From Deltaproteobacteria bacterium (GTDB lineage Bacteria > Desulfobacterota > Deferrimicrobia > Deferrimicrobiales > Deferrimicrobiaceae), in assembly GCA_003105225.1 (NCBI GenBank), contig PQAK01000019.1, forward strand, positions 1 to 20,460: a stretch of 20,460 nt of DNA. Reading direction: 5' to 3'. Under the pieces are notes generated by a model. The model was not told the origin of the DNA. It saw nothing but the letters and a program-made list of their open reading frames with translations, and did no database searches. Position 1 is the stretch's first letter; each line of letters opens with the position of its first letter. A program made the translations under genes and the position numbers. This document shows positions 1 through 6,765 of the stretch, piece by piece.

Positions 1-859
1 TTCGACATCGTGGAAGGGATGCCTCAAGGCAAGTGTCTCGACATCGCCGAAGCTTCTCCGATCGACGGCTTCGACATCTCCCTCAAGGGGACCAACAACT
101 ACGAGGACATCGCCGGCGCCGACGTCGTCATCGTCACCGCCGGCCTTCCCCGCAAGCCCGGGATGAGCCGCGACGACCTGATCGAGGTCAACTCGAAGAT
201 CATGAGCCAGGTCGCCGAGGGGATCAAGAAGTACGCCCCGAACTCCGTTCGTCATCGTCATCTCCAACCCGCTCGACGCGATGGTGACCCTCTGCCAGAA
301 GATCACCGGCTTCCCCCACAACCGGGTCATCGGCCAGGCCGGCGTGCTCGACTCGGCCCGCTTCGCCGCCTTCATCGCCTGGGAGCTCGGCGTCTCCGTG
401 CGGGACGTGACCGCCATGACCCTGGGCGGCCACGGCGACGACATGGTCCCCCTGGTCCGCTACGCCAGCGTCTGCGGCATCCCCGTCATGGAGCTGCTGG
501 AGCGGAAATACGGAAACGCCGCCAAGGCGAAGGAAGTCATGGACGCCATGGTGAACCGCACGCGCAAGGCGGGCGGCGAAGTCGTCGCCCTCCTGAAGAC
601 CGGTTCCGCCTTCTACTCCCCGGCTTCCTCCTCCATCGCCATGGTCGAGTCGATCCTGAAGGACCAGAAGCGCGTCCTGCCTTCCTGCGTCTACCTGAAC
701 GGCGAGTTCGGCGTGAAGGGCTACTTCGTCGGCGTGCCGACGGTGCTGGGCGCCGAGGGGGTCGAGAGGATCATCGAGTTCTCGCTCAACGCCGAAGAGC
801 AGGCGATGATGGACAAGTCGGTGGCGGCCGTCAAGGGGCTGGTCGACACCCTCTCGTAA
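1..859 (+). CDS. mdh: Malate dehydrogenase (LDH/MDH family), 5'-partial and frameshifted
   Basis: NAD-dependent malate/oxaloacetate oxidoreductase of the TCA cycle, cytoplasmic. The window begins inside the gene, so the N-terminal dinucleotide-binding glycine motif is missing. Visible family motifs in order: the substrate loop with RKPGMSRDDL, then VNSKIM, the segment that should read VISNPLDAMV, GQAGVLDSAR, and the catalytic-histidine loop GGHGDDMVPL. The loop arginine in RKPGM and the arginine in LDSAR match malate rather than lactate specificity in the LDH-like MDH group. The reading frame is +1 up to about base 245, then continues in frame +2 from about 247 to the TAA at 857-859. One extra C in aactccgttcgtc explains the switch; removing it restores APNSFVIVISNPLDAM. 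Both halves are otherwise well conserved, so a sequencing or assembly error is more likely than an old pseudogene. A terminator follows. Confidence 0.93.
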
Positions 860-909
860 GGACCGCGAATCACCGCTTCCGCCCCCCGGGGCGGGAGGCG
901 GCGGCATCC

Positions 910-956
910 GTCCGGCCGGAGGAAGCCGATGGGCTTTCCCGGCCGGACCTGTTTTT
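910..956 (+). terminator. Rho-independent terminator after mdh
   Basis: A long GC-rich stem lies 50 bases past the mdh stop. The left arm (910-927, gtccggccg then aggaagcc) pairs with the right arm (932-948, ggctttcc then cggccggac), with one bulge and a GATG-like loop. A run of five T follows at 952-956. Position, strand and T-tract all fit termination of the mdh transcript. Confidence 0.85.
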
Positions 957-1033
957 CCCGCACGCCGCGGCAACCCGATCCCCCTCCCCCGCCGCGGCGC
1001 CGAGAATCGTAACGGATTCCAAAGCCGTTTTAA

Positions 1034-1048
1034 TGTATACTGTATACA
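1034..1048. promoter_or_regulatory. Tandem/palindromic TGTATAC operator-like site
   Basis: TGTATAC occurs twice head-to-tail at 1034-1040 and 1041-1047. Because GTATAC is itself a palindrome, the pair also forms a 13-base dyad (GTATACTGTATAC, 1035-1047). Just upstream, AACGG (1011-1015) and CCGTT (1025-1029) form a second dyad in an otherwise very GC-rich stretch. The site lies about 90 bases before a 37-codon gene at 1136. GntR-type regulators often bind TGTATACA-like dyads, but no regulator gene is nearby. It may instead be part of a promoter. Confidence 0.35.
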
Positions 1049-1135
1049 ACGTAGCGCTCCTTTCCACCCAACCGGAGCGCCCCGCGCGAATGCGCCACGG
1101 GCGCCGCAGCCCTTGACCCGGCAAAGGAGGACGTC

Positions 1136-1249
1136 ATGCCCCTGTCCGAGCTTCTCCTCTACGTTGTCGTCTTCGCCGTCGTCTTCGCCTTCGGATGCGC
1201 CCACGGGATGAAAAGCGACATCGCCGATCGAAGGAAGGCCCTTCCCTAG
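1136..1249 (+). CDS. Small single-span membrane peptide, 37 aa
   Basis: Unrecognised small protein. A textbook ribosome binding site (AAAGGAGG, 1123-1130) stands five bases before the ATG, and the frame closes at TAG 1247-1249. The product has a short polar N-terminus (MPLSE), a hydrophobic stretch at residues 6-22 made almost entirely of Leu, Val, Phe and Ala, and a basic tail (KSDIADRRKA). One Cys at residue 21 follows the hydrophobic run (AFGC), but the lipobox is poor, so a simple membrane anchor is the better reading. The strong RBS and hydrophobic-then-basic layout support a real gene. No function is assigned. Confidence 0.55.
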   Translation: MPLSELLLYVVVFAVVFAFGCAHGMKSDIADRRKALP

Positions 1250-1299
1250 GTTTGGCGCCGCATGAAACCTGCCGTCCCAGCGTGTGCTCGCGGAGGCCG

Positions 1300-1506
1300 A
1301 TGATGGGCATATGGAGTTTCTGCAGAAGATGCGGATGGCACAGCACCGGAAAGTTCGAGGCGTGCCCCCGCTGCGGTTCCAAAGCGGTGCGCCACTTCGA
1401 CACCGATCCCCTGCCGAATGTCAAAGGCAGCCTGTTCTCGACCAAGGCGGGGAAGGGATCCTGGCATCCGCAGAGGACCGCGAAAGAAAAGACGAAACGG
1501 GGGTGA
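1300..1506 (+). CDS. Small zinc-ribbon protein, 68 aa
   Basis: Hypothetical protein with a zinc-ribbon: CRRCGWHSTGKFEACPRCG near the N-terminus gives two CxxC knuckles 14 residues apart, the usual spacing for binding one zinc ion. The remainder is basic and polar, ending in a lysine-rich tail (KEKTKRG). Two adjacent ATG codons (1300 and 1303) could start it. The GGAGG at 1292-1296 is better spaced for 1303, giving 67 residues. The frame is open further upstream to 1195 but has no better RBS there and overlaps the 37-aa gene. It lies 50 bases after that gene and could be co-transcribed. The zinc ribbon is clear; the role is unknown. Confidence 0.6.
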   Translation: MMGIWSFCRRCGWHSTGKFEACPRCGSKAVRHFDTDPLPNVKGSLFSTKAGKGSWHPQRTAKEKTKRG

Positions 1507-1597
1507 GGGAGTAAAAATAATTTAATATTTTCCTGCCGTTTTCCGAACAGTTCATGGGCGACCAAATATCCGGAGGGGTATTCCCCGCGGCATTCCC

Positions 1598-3871
1598 ATG
1601 AACCATTTCATCAAGTTCAGAAACAGCATCGCCATCCCGATTATCTTGATTTTACTGTCGCTTACAACGGGTATCCTCGCAGCGGGCTACTACATCAACG
1701 AGCAGGTTTTCTACACCGTTTTCGAGGAGAGGGAAAAAAGCAAGGCCAGCAACATCAACCTGACGATCGAATCCCTGATCTCGAGCGAGGTGAAAAGGAT
1801 CAGCGGTTTTGCGAAGGTATTGAAAAGGGATACGGACGTCGCCTATGCGCTCTACCATTACAAGGTAAGCCACGGTGACCGAAAACCGCTGAAACAGGTC
1901 ATGGATCAGCTGTACGCGCAAATGAACCTGTCCGTGTTTCTCATGGCGGACCCCGCCGGCAAGATCCTTTACACCGCAACCCAGGATCGAGGCGATGGGA
2001 AACCGGAATCGATCGACGCCTTCCACCGGGCGCTGAAGGGGGAGCAGGTCATCACGACCGCCAACTCGGCCGGAGGATGGGGGCTGCTGGCGATCGTTCC
2101 GATCTACACGTTCGACAACAAGAAGCCGGCCGGGATCCTGATCCTCGGCAGAAGGATCAACGACGAGTTCGCGAAAAAAATCGCCCGGGAATCCGGCAAC
2201 CAGGTCTTTATCGCAACCGCCGACGGCCTGATCGCCGGATCCTACCAGGACCGCAATCCCTCGCCCCTGGACCTCTCCCTGGTGCGAAAGAGCCTCTCCG
2301 ACGATAAGCCCTTGTTCCTCGCGGACCGCCGTAATTTTCGATCATACACCTATGTCCCGCTGAAGATGGTCGATGCGGAATTCTGCCTTGTCCTCGAGAC
2401 GGACATCAGCATGGTGCAGCAGCTGCTCGGCAGGAACAAGGTGAAGATGGCGCAATGGGGAGGGATCATTTTCCTCTGCGTCACGTTGATCGGCGGGGCC
2501 TTGACGTTCGCCCTCATCCGTCCGCTGAACGATTTGCAGGAGAAGGCCCGGAACGTCGTGCGGGAATATTCCGGGGACGATTCGAAGGCGGTTCCCCGCG
2601 GGAACGAGATCACGACGCTGGTGCGGGCCATTCACCTGATGGTGGAAACCATCCGCGACCACATCACGAAATCCCAGCGGGCGGCGGAAGCCTTGCGGCG
2701 GAGCGAGGAGCATCTCCGGCAGGCCCAGAAAATGGAGGCGATCGGAAAGCTCGCGGGGGGGGTCGCCCACGATTTCAACAACCTTCTCTCGGTGATCACG
2801 GGGTACAGCGAGCTGCTGCTGGCCCGGCTGCGGACGGGCAGCCCCGGCCTTCACGAAATCGAGGAAATCCACAAGGCGGGAGAACGGGCGGCCTCGCTGA
2901 CCCAGCAGCTCCTCGCCTTCAGCCGCAGGCAGGTCCTGATGCCGAAATCGCTTCTGCTGAACGAGTCGGTGACCAGCCTGGGGAACATGTTGAAGCGCCT
3001 GATCGGAGAGAATATCGAGCTGGCCGTGAACACCGATCCCGGCCTCTGGAGGATTCTTGCCGACCCGATCCAGATCGACCAGGTCCTCATCAACCTCGCC
3101 GTGAACGCCCGGGATGCGATGCCGGGGGGCGGCAAGCTTTCCCTGTCGACGTTCAACAGGGAATTCCATCTCCCGCTGGTCGAGGGGGCCATGACCATCC
3201 CGGCAGGGCCGTACGCGGGCCTGGAAGTGACCGATACCGGATGCGGCATGGACCGGGAAACCCTCGAGCGCATCTTCGAACCCTTTTTCACCACCAAGGA
3301 GCAGGGAAAAGGCACGGGGCTCGGCCTGGCGACCGTCTATGGAATCGTGAAGCAAAGCGGCGGATACATCCGCGTCCTCAGCGAACCGGGGCAGGGTACC
3401 ACGTTCATCGTCTATTTCCCCCGTTCGCTGGCCCCCGATTCCGCCGTCGACCCGGCCGGGGCCGGGCGGAAAGAAACGTCCGGAAACGAAACCGTTCTCC
3501 TGGTCGAGGACGAAGAGATGGTCCGTGAATTGGTGTCCGCGACGCTGCGAAGCTACGGATATACCGTTCTCGAAGCTCCGGACGGGGAGGAAGCCATCGC
3601 GGCGAGCGGGAAGCATCCCGGAACCATCCATTTATTGATCACCGACGTGGTCATGCCCGGGATGAACGGGCTGGAACTCGCACGAAAGCTGAAATCCGCC
3701 CGGCCCGATCTCCTGCTGCTGTTCATGTCGGGATATTCCGAGGAAGCGGTGAACCAACTGGGCGACATGGGTCTCGGGGAGGCTTTTCTCCAAAAACCGA
3801 TCACGCCGTCCCGGCTCTCGGAAAAGGTTCGCGAACTCCTGTCGGGGGGCGCCGCCGTTTCCTCCGTGTAG
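1598..3871 (+). CDS. Hybrid sensor histidine kinase (Cache-like sensor, HAMP, HisKA, HATPase, receiver)
   Basis: Membrane-bound two-component sensor of 757 residues. A transmembrane segment at about 11-33 is followed by a periplasmic domain of about 250 residues whose end (IVPIYTFDNKKPAGILILGRRI) resembles double-Cache folds. A second membrane span lies at about 288-308, then a HAMP linker, then a dimerisation domain with phospho-acceptor His391 in GGVAHDFNNLL. The ATPase domain shows the N box (NLAVNARDAM, about 499), G1 (VTDTGCGM) and F/G2 (FEPFFTTKEQGKGTGLGLA). The C-terminal receiver has the acidic pair in VEDEE, phospho-acceptor Asp683 (ITDVVMPGMNG) and Lys733 (LQKP). HDFNN and the attached receiver are typical of NtrB-like hybrid kinases. 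No separate response regulator or output gene is adjacent, so the signal and target are unknown. The nearest GGAGG (1572-1576) is about 21 bases before the ATG, unusually far, but no other in-frame start fits. Confidence 0.95.
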   Translation: MNHFIKFRNSIAIPIILILLSLTTGILAAGYYINEQVFYTVFEEREKSKASNINLTIESLISSEVKRISGFAKVLKRDTDVAYALYHYKVSHGDRKPLKQVMDQLYAQMNLSVFLMADPAGKILYTATQDRGDGKPESIDAFHRALKGEQVITTANSAGGWGLLAIVPIYTFDNKKPAGILILGRRINDEFAKKIARESGNQVFIATADGLIAGSYQDRNPSPLDLSLVRKSLSDDKPLFLADRRNFRSYTYVPLKMVDAEFCLVLETDISMVQQLLGRNKVKMAQWGGIIFLCVTLIGGALTFALIRPLNDLQEKARNVVREYSGDDSKAVPRGNEITTLVRAIHLMVETIRDHITKSQRAAEALRRSEEHLRQAQKMEAIGKLAGGVAHDFNNLLSVITGYSELLLARLRTGSPGLHEIEEIHKAGERAASLTQQLLAFSRRQVLMPKSLLLNESVTSLGNMLKRLIGENIELAVNTDPGLWRILADPIQIDQVLINLAVNARDAMPGGGKLSLSTFNREFHLPLVEGAMTIPAGPYAGLEVTDTGCGMDRETLERIFEPFFTTKEQGKGTGLGLATVYGIVKQSGGYIRVLSEPGQGTTFIVYFPRSLAPDSAVDPAGAGRKETSGNETVLLVEDEEMVRELVSATLRSYGYTVLEAPDGEEAIAASGKHPGTIHLLITDVVMPGMNGLELARKLKSARPDLLLLFMSGYSEEAVNQLGDMGLGEAFLQKPITPSRLSEKVRELLSGGAAVSSV

Positions 3872-3906
3872 GTCGAGGACATCGGCAACGGCTCCCGCAG
3901 CTCGTG

Positions 3907-4374
3907 CTATTTCTCCACGAGCACGTGCTCCTGGCGCAACCCGCCTACGACCACGGTCACCCTGGCGCCGGCCTTCAGCTTCCGGTTGAGATTTCGGATC
4001 AGGATGGTGTGCGCAGCCGGATCGGACGGATTTTTCGTCTCCGCCAGCCGGCCGATGCGTTTCAGTCTCACGATGTAATACTTCTCCCCCGTCGCTTCAT
4101 CCAACAGGTAGGTGTCGGCGGGAACGGCATCGAATTTCTCTTTCCCGTGCACCCGAAAACGGACATCCACGAACTCGTTCCGGGAAGCCAGCCTGCAGGC
4201 GGTTACTTCGATCCCGGAAAGAAGCGGCGGCGGGGACGGCGGAAGCGACGGCAGCGCAGGCGCCCGAACCACTTCCCTGGGCGAACACGCCTGCAGCAGC
4301 AGAAGCGCGACGAGTGGCAGGAGGAAGCGCCGGAGGTTCGTGAAGCCATTCCCCGACAGGCACGGACCCCTCAT
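3907..4374 (-). CDS. Proline-tethered lipoprotein of unknown function, 155 aa
   Basis: Predicted envelope lipoprotein. From the ATG at 4374 there is a basic n-region (FTNLRR), a hydrophobic core (FLLPLVALLLL) and a lipobox LLQAC with Cys30 as the lipidation site. A proline-rich tether follows (APALPSLPPSPPPLL), then a globular domain of about 110 residues with alternating beta-type segments (GIEVTACRL, FVDVRFRVHG, KYYIVRLKRIG, ARVTVVVGGLRQEHVLVEK). The family was not recognised. The frame is open 17 codons further upstream, but the signal peptide favours 4374. No clear Shine-Dalgarno precedes this ATG; an AT-rich dyad (4382-4399) sits just upstream and may contain the promoter. It is convergent with the kinase, 35 bases away. 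Confidence 0.7.
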   Translation of the reverse strand: MRGPCLSGNGFTNLRRFLLPLVALLLLQACSPREVVRAPALPSLPPSPPPLLSGIEVTACRLASRNEFVDVRFRVHGKEKFDAVPADTYLLDEATGEKYYIVRLKRIGRLAETKNPSDPAAHTILIRNLNRKLKAGARVTVVVGGLRQEHVLVEK

Positions 4375-4416
4375 GACAAATGGGAATATACCATATCCCG
4401 TGGCCCGTTGGCGGGC

Positions 4417-4595
4417 AGCCCGCATTTCTCACCGGGGTTCGTCGCGAGGCGGTGGAGACGGGCGTGGATACAAGGCGCGCGACCGAGGGCCCCGGAGGCG
4501 TAGTTGACACTACGGCGAGGAGCCCGACTGAGCGCAACGCAGTAGACATGCCCGTATCCGCCGCCGCAGCAGAAGCCCGGTGAGAAATGCGGGCT
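4417..4595. repeat. 179-bp centred imperfect palindrome with 20-bp terminal inverted repeats (MITE-like or structured RNA)
   Basis: The ends are perfect 20-bp inverted repeats: 4417-4436 (agcccgcatttctcaccggg) and 4576-4595. Inside, further complementary pairs nest around the same centre: GGCGG 4448-4452 with CCGCC 4561-4565, GGATAC 4466-4471 with GTATCC 4554-4559, GGGC/GCCC near 4487 and 4521, and a central hairpin CGTAGT-TGAC-ACTACG at 4499-4514. The whole element can fold into one long interrupted hairpin on either strand. It fills the gap between two minus-strand genes, and its right end overlaps the stop codon (4594-4596) of the zinc-ribbon gene. No coding content or target-site duplication is evident. 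A non-autonomous transposon, dispersed palindromic repeat or structured RNA are the main readings. Confidence 0.75.
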
Positions 4596-4908
4596 AGTCG
4601 AGGTCGATGTCGCGGACCGGCCGGGGAGCGGGTTCGTCCTTCGCTTTTTCGAGGAAGTCCTTGAACTTCTGTTCCATCGTGGCGCTGCGGCCTTTATCCG
4701 CCTCGACGATCTTGCGGAATCGATCGTGGATGCGGGACGATTCTTCCTGCAGGACCTGTTGGGCATCCTTCAGTTCGGTTTCCTTGCGCGGGTTGACGGG
4801 CTCACGGCTTTCCAGGACGATCCCCCTTGCGGCATCGATCACGAGATGCGACCCGCAACGCGGGCAGTCCACCTTGACGGCCGGTTTGTCATCGATCGGA
4901 TCGGGCAT
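4594..4908 (-). CDS. Small zinc-binding/helical protein, 104 aa
   Basis: Hypothetical cytoplasmic protein. It starts at 4908 with a strong purine-rich RBS (GGAGGGGGG) a few bases upstream. Residues 14-20 carry one CPRCG knuckle followed by SHLVIDAARG, like half of a zinc ribbon. A long charged helical region follows (about residues 35-95, including AQQVLQEESSRIHDRFRK and MEQKFKDFLEKAKDE) that probably forms a coiled coil. The end is acidic (DIDLD). With a single CxxC, metal binding would need dimerisation or may be structural only. It is divergent from the hydrolase at 4941 with a 32-base gap, and its stop codon lies in the right arm of the palindromic element, which could serve as its transcript end. 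Confidence 0.7.
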   Translation of the reverse strand: MPDPIDDKPAVKVDCPRCGSHLVIDAARGIVLESREPVNPRKETELKDAQQVLQEESSRIHDRFRKIVEADKGRSATMEQKFKDFLEKAKDEPAPRPVRDIDLD

Positions 4909-4928
4909 CGGCGTCCCCCCTCCGCGGC

Positions 4929-4938
4929 GTGCTATAAA
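4929..4938 (+). promoter_or_regulatory. Extended -10 promoter element in the 32-bp divergent gap
   Basis: TGCTATAAA is an extended -10 (TGnTATAAA-like, core 4933-4938) three bases before the first ATG of the alpha/beta hydrolase at 4941. A transcript starting about seven bases past this box would begin at 4944-4947, within the run of candidate start codons ATG-GTG-ATG. No Shine-Dalgarno is present. This fits a leaderless mRNA; the -35 region is weak. Confidence 0.4.
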
Positions 4939-4940
4939 GT

Positions 4941-5747
4941 ATGGTGATGCGACCCCCTACAGGAACCATTCTAGCAGACGGCCGCCGCATCGAGTGCGCC
5001 TGGCACGGCCCGGGGCCGGACGAGGCGCCCACGCTCGTCTTCCTGCACGATGGAATCGGGTGCGCCGCTACCTGGCGGGACTTTCCCGAGGCGCTCGCCC
5101 GCGGCACCGGGTGCGGCGCGCTCGTCTACAGCCGCGCCGGATACGGCGGCTCCGACCCCGTGCCGCTTCCGCGTCCGCTCACCTACATGCACGACGAGGG
5201 GTTCCTGGCCCTTCCCGGGATCCTCGACGCGGCCGGTATCCGCAGCGCCTTCCTGGTCGGGCACAGCGACGGGGGCTCCATCGCGATCCTTCACGCTTCG
5301 ACCCCCCGGGCCCTGCCGCGGGTGCGGGGCCTGCTGCTGGAGGCCCCGCACGTGTTCTGCGAGGAGATCACCGTGCGCTCCATCGAGCAGGCGCGCGAGG
5401 AATACCTTGACGGCGGCCTGCGCGAGCGGCTGATGCGCTACCACGGCGGAAACGTCGACTGCGCCTTCTGGGGCTGGAACCGGGCCTGGCTCGACCCCGG
5501 GTTTCGCGCCTGGAACATCGAGGAGTACCTGCCCGCCGTCCGAGTCCCGGTACTCGTGGTGCAGGGCGCCGACGACCCGTACGGTACCCTGCGCCAGGTC
5601 GAATCGATCGAGGGGCGATGCGGCGGAACGGTCCGGCGCCGCCTCCTTTCGGCGTGCGGCCACACGCCGCATCGCGAACGGCGCGAGCCGACGCTATCGG
5701 CGATGACCGCGTTCCTCCGCGAATTCCCGGAAATCAGATCGAAATGA
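4941..5747 (+). CDS. Alpha/beta-fold hydrolase
   Basis: Serine hydrolase of 268 residues, soluble, with no signal peptide. The oxyanion strand-turn LVFLHDGIG (residues 32-40) precedes the nucleophile elbow GHSDGG with Ser109. The acid is Asp211 or Asp212 in VVQGADDPYG, and the catalytic His is in ACGHTPH (His241, or His244). The order and spacing match canonical alpha/beta hydrolases. A tryptophan-rich lid (CAFWGWNRAW) lies at about 174-183. The substrate cannot be read from the sequence; esters or small carboxylic derivatives are typical. Start choice is uncertain between ATG 4941, GTG 4944 and ATG 4947 because there is no RBS. The gene ends tail-to-tail with the MDR oxidoreductase, overlapping it by 14 bases. 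Confidence 0.9.
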   Translation: MVMRPPTGTILADGRRIECAWHGPGPDEAPTLVFLHDGIGCAATWRDFPEALARGTGCGALVYSRAGYGGSDPVPLPRPLTYMHDEGFLALPGILDAAGIRSAFLVGHSDGGSIAILHASTPRALPRVRGLLLEAPHVFCEEITVRSIEQAREEYLDGGLRERLMRYHGGNVDCAFWGWNRAWLDPGFRAWNIEEYLPAVRVPVLVVQGADDPYGTLRQVESIEGRCGGTVRRRLLSACGHTPHRERREPTLSAMTAFLREFPEIRSK

Positions 5748-6741
5748 CGACTTTTCCGAAATGGGCCCCGCTTTTCATGTACCGGTAGGCCTCCTTCGCC
5801 TCGAGGAACGGGAACACCCGATCGATCACCGGCCGCAGGCCGTGCATCCCGATCGCGCGCAGCATGTCCACGAACATCTCCCGGGAGCCCACGTAGATCC
5901 CCTGGATCCGGATCCCCTTCATCACCGCAGGCAAGGGGTTGACCTCGCCCGTGTTTCCCGAAAGGACCCCGATCAGGCTGATGTGACCGCCCACCCGCAC
6001 CGCCTTCAGGGATTTCTTCAACGTTTCCGCACCGCCGACCTCCACCACGTGGTCGACGCCGCGCCTGCCGGTCACCTCCCACACCCGGGATTCCCAGTCC
6101 GGTTCCGCCTTGTAGTTGATGACGTCGCTCGCCCCCAGCTTCCGCAGCTTTTCCATTTTCCCTTCGCTGCCGGTCGTGGCGATCACCCGCGCCCCCTCGG
6201 CGACGGCGAACTGCAGGGCGAAGATGGATACCCCTCCCGTCCCCAGGGTCAGCACGCTCTGGCCGCAGTGGAGGCAGCCGCTGCGCAGGGCATTCCATGC
6301 GGTCAGCGCCGCGCAGGGAAGCGTCGCCCCCTCTTGGAACGAAAGGCCGGGGGGAAGTTCCACCAGCCCCCGCTCCCCGAAGAGCGCGTATTCCGACAGG
6401 ACGCCGTCGATCGATCCCCCCAGTGCGCTGCGCGTGGCGTCCTCGGGGATGCTCCCGGCATCCCAGTCCCGGAAGAAGGTCCCGGCCACCCGGTCGCCGG
6501 CTTTCCAGCGGGTGACTCCCCCCCCGCTCTCCAGGACTTCCCCCGCGCCGTCGGAGAGAGGGACCAGCGGCAGCGGGAGGTTGGGCGAGTAGGTCCCCCC
6601 GATCACCATCAGGTCGCGGTAGTTGAGCGATGCCGCCTTCACCCGCACCAGCACCTGGCCCACCCCGGGCCGGGGAACGTCTTTCTCCTTCAATTCCAGA
6701 CCGTCGATTCCCGCCGCTTTCCCGATGCGGAAATAGCGCAT
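5734..6741 (-). CDS. Zinc-independent MDR-family NAD(P)-dependent alcohol dehydrogenase/quinone oxidoreductase
   Basis: Medium-chain dehydrogenase/reductase of 335 residues. The N-terminal GroES-like domain shows VKAASLNYRDLMVIGGTY (about 35-51) and SDGAGEV (63-69). The Rossmann domain has a glycine-rich turn GTGGVS at 167-172 and VIATTGSEGK at 187-195. The catalytic-zinc ligands (Cys/His at the start) and the structural four-Cys lobe of classical alcohol dehydrogenases are missing: Asn-Tyr-Arg-Asp stands where zinc enzymes have Cys. This places it with quinone oxidoreductase/enoyl reductase-like members. RBS GGAGGGG lies upstream of the ATG. It starts 24 bases after the HpaB-like gene on the same strand, so the two are almost certainly one operon, with this enzyme likely processing a product or substrate of the same pathway. 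Confidence 0.92.
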   Translation of the reverse strand: MRYFRIGKAAGIDGLELKEKDVPRPGVGQVLVRVKAASLNYRDLMVIGGTYSPNLPLPLVPLSDGAGEVLESGGGVTRWKAGDRVAGTFFRDWDAGSIPEDATRSALGGSIDGVLSEYALFGERGLVELPPGLSFQEGATLPCAALTAWNALRSGCLHCGQSVLTLGTGGVSIFALQFAVAEGARVIATTGSEGKMEKLRKLGASDVINYKAEPDWESRVWEVTGRRGVDHVVEVGGAETLKKSLKAVRVGGHISLIGVLSGNTGEVNPLPAVMKGIRIQGIYVGSREMFVDMLRAIGMHGLRPVIDRVFPFLEAKEAYRYMKSGAHFGKVVISI

Positions 6742-6765
6742 CCCTTCCCCTCCGTGGTCCCGGTT

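Noticed and set aside
2342..3631. Long minus-strand frame under the histidine kinase
   Set aside because: No motifs; composition follows the complementary strand of the kinase.
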